Shown piece by piece: positions 60,295 through 64,000 of a stretch of DNA of 64,000 bases. The DNA comes from Cellulomonas sp. JZ18 (GTDB lineage: Bacteria; Actinomycetota; Actinomycetes; Actinomycetales; Cellulomonadaceae). Where the stretch lies: positions 2,294,001-2,358,000 of the forward strand of contig NZ_CP045245.1 in the NCBI RefSeq assembly GCF_009720485.1. The letters are read 5' to 3'. The translations under genes and the position numbers were made by a program. Position 1 is the stretch's first letter, and each line of letters begins with the position of its first letter. The notes under the pieces were generated by a model. The model was not told where the DNA came from, made no database searches, and saw only the letters and a list, made by a program, of their open reading frames with translations.

Positions 60295-61227
60295 GTGGCC
60301 CGTCGACCCGCATCCTCCCGCCGACCACCGACACCGGGTCCGGAGCCGGCACCCTGGCCGTCCGGGCCCGTGACCGTCGCGACCGGGACGGCGGAGGTCG
60401 TCCCGGAGCCGGGACGCCCGCGCGCGGCCACGCTGCTCGTCAACGGTGTGCCCAGCTCGTTCGTCGACCTCGACGACGCCGACCTGCTCGACTTCGAGTA
60501 CATGCAGCAGATGGGTGCCGTCGTGGACCTGCTGGCCGCCGCGCGGCCGGACCCGGCCGTGCTGCACCTGGGTGGGGGCGGCTGCGCGCTGGCGCGCGCG
60601 GTCGCGCACCGGCACCCCGGCGCCCGTCAGCTCGCGGTCGAGCTCGACGGCGAGCTCGCCCGGCTGGTGCGCACCTGGTTCGCGCTGCCCCGCGCCCCCC
60701 GGCTGCGGCTGCGCACGGGCGAGGCGCGCACGGAGCTCGCGCGTCTGCCCGACGCCTCGTTCGACGTCGTCGTCCGCGACGTGTTCGCCGGCGACCGCAC
60801 CCCCGAGCACCTCACGACGCTCGAGGCCGCGCGCGAGGCGGCACGCGTCCTGCGCCCGGGCGGGGTGCTGCTCGCCAACTGCGCGGACAGACCTCCGCTG
60901 GGCCTCGCGCGGGCGGAGGCGGCGACGCTGCGCGCCGTGTTCCGTCACGTCGCCGTCGTCGCGGAGCCCGGGCAGCTGCGCGGACGGCACTACGGCAACC
61001 TCGTCCTGGCCGGCACCGACGAGGACGGTCTCCTCGACGACCCGTCGCTCGCGCGCACGCTGCGCACGCTGCCCGTGCCCGCACGCGTGCTCGTCGGGCC
61101 CGAGCTGGAGGCGTTCACGGGCGCCGCGACCGTGCGGACGGACCCCGAGCCGTGGCGCCCCGCGGAGCCGGCGGACGCCCCCGACCAGCACGAGAGGGCA
61201 GACGCGGGTCCCGCGTCGCCCGGCTGA
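60295..61227 (+). CDS. spermidine synthase-like methyltransferase-fold protein
   Basis: A 310-residue protein with the spermidine-synthase Rossmann fold: VNGVPSSFVDLDDADLLDFE then YMQQMGAVVDLL, glycine loop AVLHLGGGGCALARAVAHRH, AVELDGELARLVRTWF, and FDVVVRDVFAGDRTPEHLTT. The active-site aspartates and polyamine-gate residues of true SpeE are not clearly kept, and it lacks the SpeE N-terminal barrel, so it may be a fused-type SAM-dependent enzyme of other function. GTG chosen because TACGGT lies six bases upstream (leaderless type). Divergent from the SOS-box operon. Confidence 0.78.
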   Translation: MARRPASSRRPPTPGPEPAPWPSGPVTVATGTAEVVPEPGRPRAATLLVNGVPSSFVDLDDADLLDFEYMQQMGAVVDLLAAARPDPAVLHLGGGGCALARAVAHRHPGARQLAVELDGELARLVRTWFALPRAPRLRLRTGEARTELARLPDASFDVVVRDVFAGDRTPEHLTTLEAAREAARVLRPGGVLLANCADRPPLGLARAEAATLRAVFRHVAVVAEPGQLRGRHYGNLVLAGTDEDGLLDDPSLARTLRTLPVPARVLVGPELEAFTGAATVRTDPEPWRPAEPADAPDQHERADAGPASPG

Positions 61228-61316
61228 CGCCCCTCAGGGGCGGCCTGGTGCCCACGAGCTCGACGGCACCCTGACCGGCACCGGAGTCGGCACCGGTGCC
61301 GGGACGCCGGCACGAC

Positions 61317-61350
61317 GACGGGGCCGCACCCGTGCGGGTGCGGCCCCGTC
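61317..61350. terminator. shared hairpin between the methyltransferase-like gene and the cold-shock gene
   Basis: A perfect 16-bp stem (arms 61317-61332 and 61335-61350) with a 2-base loop, placed between two convergent genes. Probably bidirectional. Confidence 0.75.
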
Positions 61351-61381
61351 CTCGGCATCCCTCAGGCCGTGCCCGAGTGGG

Positions 61382-61585
61382 TCACAGCGGGCGGACGTGC
61401 TCCGCCTGCGGACCCTTGGCGCCCTGCGTGATCTCGAACTCGACGCGCTGCCCCTCGTCGAGCGTGCGGTAGCCCTGCGTGTCGATGGCCGAGTAGTGGA
61501 CGAAGACGTCGGCGCCGCCGCCGTCCTGGGCGATGAACCCGTAGCCCTTCTCGGAGTTGAACCACTTGACCGCGCCCTGTGCCAT
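61382..61585 (-). CDS. cold-shock protein (CspA family)
   Basis: A 67-residue OB-fold RNA chaperone. RNP1 is KGYGFI and RNP2 VFVHYSAI, within [20 protein letters not shown] then [20 protein letters not shown]. Ends AEHVRPL. GGAAG precedes the ATG by a few bases. The 284-base gap upstream (61586-61869) holds no gene that I can support; csp mRNAs often have a long structured 5' leader, which could occupy it. Confidence 0.96.
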   Translation of the reverse strand: MAQGAVKWFNSEKGYGFIAQDGGGADVFVHYSAIDTQGYRTLDEGQRVEFEITQGAKGPQAEHVRPL

Positions 61586-61869
61586 GTCGTGCTTCCTTCG
61601 TGTCCCACCGGGTGAACGGCGCGGGCCCCGTGCCCGTGCCGCGCCGCAATGCCTCACGTCCTGCACCGGGTGGTCCGACCCGAGGGCCGACGGTTCCGCG
61701 GGTCCCGCCGGGGCGGGGGGCGACCACGGGTCCGGTCGAGCGTCCGTACGTCACTGCAACGGCTGCATCCTTGCACGGCGGATGTGGCGCACGCCACGTC
61801 TGGTGGACGAGCGTCCGTCAGCCGTCGTGCCGGCCGGCCCGTCCCCGCGGGCCGTCCTCCGCGGGAGAC

Positions 61870-62805
61870 TCAGCGCTCGGGTCCGCCGTCGGCCTGCTCG
61901 GCCAGGAACCGCTCGAGCTCGGCACCGATCTCCTCGGCGGTGGGCAGGTCGGTCGTCTGCGCGAGCAGGCTCGTGCGACCGATGCTGCGCGTGAACGCGT
62001 CGTACTGCTCCTCGAGCGCCTCGACGACCGCCGCGACCTCCGGCGACTGCGCCACCTGCCGCTCGACCTCGCGCATCGCCTCCTCGGCCGCGGGCTCCAG
62101 GTCCGCCGCGCGCAGGTCGAGGCCCGTCGCGCGCTCGACCTGCCGCAGCGCGGCCAGCCCCGCGGCCGGGTACGCCGACTGGGCCAGGTAGTGCGGCACG
62201 TGCACGGCGAAGCCGATCGCGTCGTGGCCCTGCTCCCCCAGGCGCAGCTCGAGCAGCGCGCTCGCGCTGGCCGGCACCTGCACGGTGCCGAAGAACGAGG
62301 TGTGGTCGGCGACGAGCTCGTGCCGCGTCGCGTGCGCGGTCAGCGAGACGGGTCGCGTGTGCGGGACACCCATCGGGATGCCGTGCACGCCGACCACGAG
62401 CGACACGTCGAACCGCTCGACGACCTGGCGCACCGCGGCCACCCAGCGCTCCCACTGCACGTCCGGCTCGACGCCGTGCAGCAGCAGGAACGGCACGCCC
62501 GCGGCGTCCTCGAGCAGGTCGACGACCAGCTCGGGGGCCGCGTACTCGGTCCAGCCGTCGCCGTCGAACGTCATGACCGGCCTGCGCGACCGGTAGTCGA
62601 CCAGCTGGTCGACGTCGAACGTCACCAGCCGCTGCGCGGTGCCGGCGGACGTCAGGTGCTCGACCGCGACCTGGCCGGCCTGGCCGGCGTCCACGAACCC
62701 GCGCACCGCGTGCAGCAGCACCGGGCCCGCACCGGCCGCCGCGCGCGCGTCCAGGCGCTCGGCGACCTCCACGTCCACGTCGTAGATGCCCCGGGGGTCC
62801 AGCAT
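61870..62805 (-). CDS. PAC2 family protein (proteasome assembly chaperone-like)
   Basis: A 311-aa protein of the PAC2 family, named after a eukaryotic proteasome chaperone; in actinobacteria the role is unknown. Core motifs: VLLHAVRGFVDAGQAGQVAV, VTFDVDQLVDYRSRRPVMTF, FLLLHGVEPDVQWERWVAAV, VVGVHGIPMGVPHTRP and GFAVHVPHYLAQSAYPAAGL. The C-terminal 80 residues are acidic helices. I chose ATG at 62805 (MLDPRGIYDVD) with GGAGCGAC before it. No proteasome gene is in the window. Confidence 0.88.
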   Translation of the reverse strand: MLDPRGIYDVDVEVAERLDARAAAGAGPVLLHAVRGFVDAGQAGQVAVEHLTSAGTAQRLVTFDVDQLVDYRSRRPVMTFDGDGWTEYAAPELVVDLLEDAAGVPFLLLHGVEPDVQWERWVAAVRQVVERFDVSLVVGVHGIPMGVPHTRPVSLTAHATRHELVADHTSFFGTVQVPASASALLELRLGEQGHDAIGFAVHVPHYLAQSAYPAAGLAALRQVERATGLDLRAADLEPAAEEAMREVERQVAQSPEVAAVVEALEEQYDAFTRSIGRTSLLAQTTDLPTAEEIGAELERFLAEQADGGPER

Positions 62806-62890
62806 GTCGCTCCACTCGCTCGTCGCGTCGTCCCTACTCACCGGGTGCAACGCGGCGGTGCCCCCCGCTCTTCCCGCCGCGCGCGGGACG

Positions 62891-63328
62891 TCAGCGGGTG
62901 GGCAGGCGGACGACCTCGACGAAGAACTCGTCGATCTGGCGGACGACGTCGATGAAGCGGTCGAAGTCCACGGGCTTCGTCACGTACGCGTTCGCGTGCA
63001 GCGAGTACATGCGCAGGACGTCCTCCTCGGCCTCCGAGGTCGTCAGCACGACGACGGGGATCGCCCGCAGCTTCGCGTCGGACTTGAGGGCCTCGAGGAC
63101 CTCGCGGCCGTCCATGCGCGGGAGGTTGAGGTCGAGCAGGATGAGGTCCGGCGTCGGTGCGCCGGCGTGCTCGCCCTCCTTGCGGAGGAACTCCATGGCG
63201 CTGACGCCGTCGGAGACGACGGACAGCCGGTTGCGGACCTTGTTGTGCTCGAAGGCCTCGCGCGTCATGAGGACGTCACCCGGGTCGTCCTCGACGAGGA
63301 GCACCTCGATGGTCTTCTGGTCCGCCAC
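62891..63328 (-). CDS. single-domain response regulator (Rcp1-like)
   Basis: A 145-residue receiver domain with no output domain. Acid pocket EDD in [13 protein letters not shown], phospho-acceptor Asp in [20 protein letters not shown], Thr in [13 protein letters not shown], and Lys in [13 protein letters not shown]. The [18 protein letters not shown] style is that of Rcp1, partner of bacteriophytochrome kinases. GTG start at 63328 with GGAGCGG upstream. It follows the histidine kinase gene by 30 bases on the same strand, so they form one operon. Confidence 0.93.
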   Translation of the reverse strand: MADQKTIEVLLVEDDPGDVLMTREAFEHNKVRNRLSVVSDGVSAMEFLRKEGEHAGAPTPDLILLDLNLPRMDGREVLEALKSDAKLRAIPVVVLTTSEAEEDVLRMYSLHANAYVTKPVDFDRFIDVVRQIDEFFVEVVRLPTR

Positions 63329-63358
63329 GTACCGCTCCGTCCGTCCCCACACGGGGTG

Positions 63359-64000
63359 TCAGCCCTCGACCGCCGGGAGGGTCCACCGGATGGTGGTGCC
63401 CTCCCCCTCGGTCTCGGGGATCCAGATCCGACCGCCGTGGAACTCGACGATCTTCTTGCACAGCGCCAGGCCGATGCCCGTGCCCTCGTAGACGTCCTTG
63501 GCGTGCAGCCGCTGGAAGATCACGAAGACGCGCTCGGCGTACTGGGGGTCGATGCCGATCCCGTTGTCCCGGCACTCGAGCTCCCAGGAGTCTTCCACGC
63601 GGCGGACCCCGATGTGGACGCGCGGCGCGCGCTCCGGGTGACGGAACTTCACCGCGTTGCCGACGAGGTTCTGGAACAGCTGCACGACCAGCGCCTCCTC
63701 GCCCCGCACGACGGGCAGCGGGTCGTGCGTGACGGTGGCCCCGGCCTCCTCGACGCGCTCCTCGAGCTGGTCGAGGGCGCGCTCGAGCGCCTTGCCCAGG
63801 TCGACGTCCACGACCTCGCCGCCGAGCCGGCCGACGCGGGAGAACCCGAGCAGGTCCTGGATGAGGCGCTGCATGCGCTTGGCGCCGTCGACCGCGAACT
63901 CGATGTACTGGTCCGCGCGCTCGTCGAGCTGGCCGCCGTACCGCTTCTGCAGCAGCTGCGTGAAGCTCGCGACCTTGCGCAGGGGCTCCTGCAGGTCGTG
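63359..64000 (-). CDS. sensor histidine kinase, 3' part (bacteriophytochrome-type)
   Basis: C-terminal 213 residues of a kinase cut by the window end. The dimerisation domain begins HDLQEPLRKVASFTQLLQKR with the phospho-His first, then QRLIQDLLGFSRVGRL. ATPase domain: N box VVQLFQNLVGNAVKFRH, G1 CRDNGIGIDPQYAERVF, F box FQRLHAKDVYEG, G2 GTGIGLALCKKIVEFHGG. This HK form plus an Rcp1-like regulator is typical of phytochrome or GAF/PAS light or redox sensors; the sensing domains are outside the window, so the signal is unknown. Confidence 0.93.
   Translation of the reverse strand, partial: HDLQEPLRKVASFTQLLQKRYGGQLDERADQYIEFAVDGAKRMQRLIQDLLGFSRVGRLGGEVVDVDLGKALERALDQLEERVEEAGATVTHDPLPVVRGEEALVVQLFQNLVGNAVKFRHPERAPRVHIGVRRVEDSWELECRDNGIGIDPQYAERVFVIFQRLHAKDVYEGTGIGLALCKKIVEFHGGRIWIPETEGEGTTIRWTLPAVEG

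Overview
This 64 kb window is chromosomal DNA of a very GC-rich actinobacterium, most likely a Cellulomonas or close relative in the Micrococcales. The evidence is the division cluster with wag31/divIVA, sepF and a TraR-type zinc-finger gene, the PriA-type HisA, DUF1844, DUF3040 and GerW-like proteins, frequent GTG starts and many leaderless promoters. The genus is an inference from gene content and order. I see no prophage, insertion sequence, CRISPR array, rRNA or tRNA.

Layout. 1-420: 5' end of thiM behind a TPP riboswitch. 420-5,440: a giant secreted nuclease/5'-nucleotidase. 5,765-13,250: a minus-strand translation block (infC-rpmI-rplT-trmH-thpR-pheS-pheT). 13,670-15,680: a Fur-family regulator and a catalase on the plus strand. 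15,890-19,460: DUF1844, an MFS transporter and a membrane/protease/GerW group. 19,480-27,700: histidine genes (hisD; hisC-hisB-hyp-hisH-priA-sseB) around a plus-strand RecQ with a phosphoribosyltransferase tail. 27,800-33,770: S4 protein, dnaE, rluD, lspA, traR. 34,000-53,020: the whole division/cell-wall cluster, read mraZ, rsmH, ftsL, ftsI, murE, murF, mraY, murD, ftsW, murG:murC fusion, ftsQ, ftsZ, pgeF, sepF, yggT, divIVA. 53,500-58,110: a plus-strand moxR-DUF58-transglutaminase operon. 58,050-64,000: DUF3040, an SOS-box-preceded operon of a HEPN-like protein and a degenerate Y-family polymerase, a methyltransferase-like protein, a cold-shock protein, a PAC2 protein, and a response regulator with a histidine kinase cut by the window end.

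How the genes work together. The wall cluster makes lipid II (MurE, MurF, MraY, MurD, MurG, MurC), polymerises and crosslinks it (FtsW, FtsI), builds the divisome (FtsZ, SepF, FtsQ, FtsL) and directs polar growth (DivIVA). MraZ is likely to control the cluster through 10-bp-phased GTGG repeats upstream of mraZ, which continue toward moxR. Many junctions are 4-base GTGA/ATGA overlaps, pointing to translational coupling.

Data quality. Ten reading-frame breaks, several in essential genes (pheS, infC, murE, hisB, hisH), are each repaired by adding one C/G to a short C/G run. I read them as systematic one-base deletions in the sequence data and annotate these genes as intact CDSs with an assembly frameshift. 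Translations of those entries should be made only after correction.
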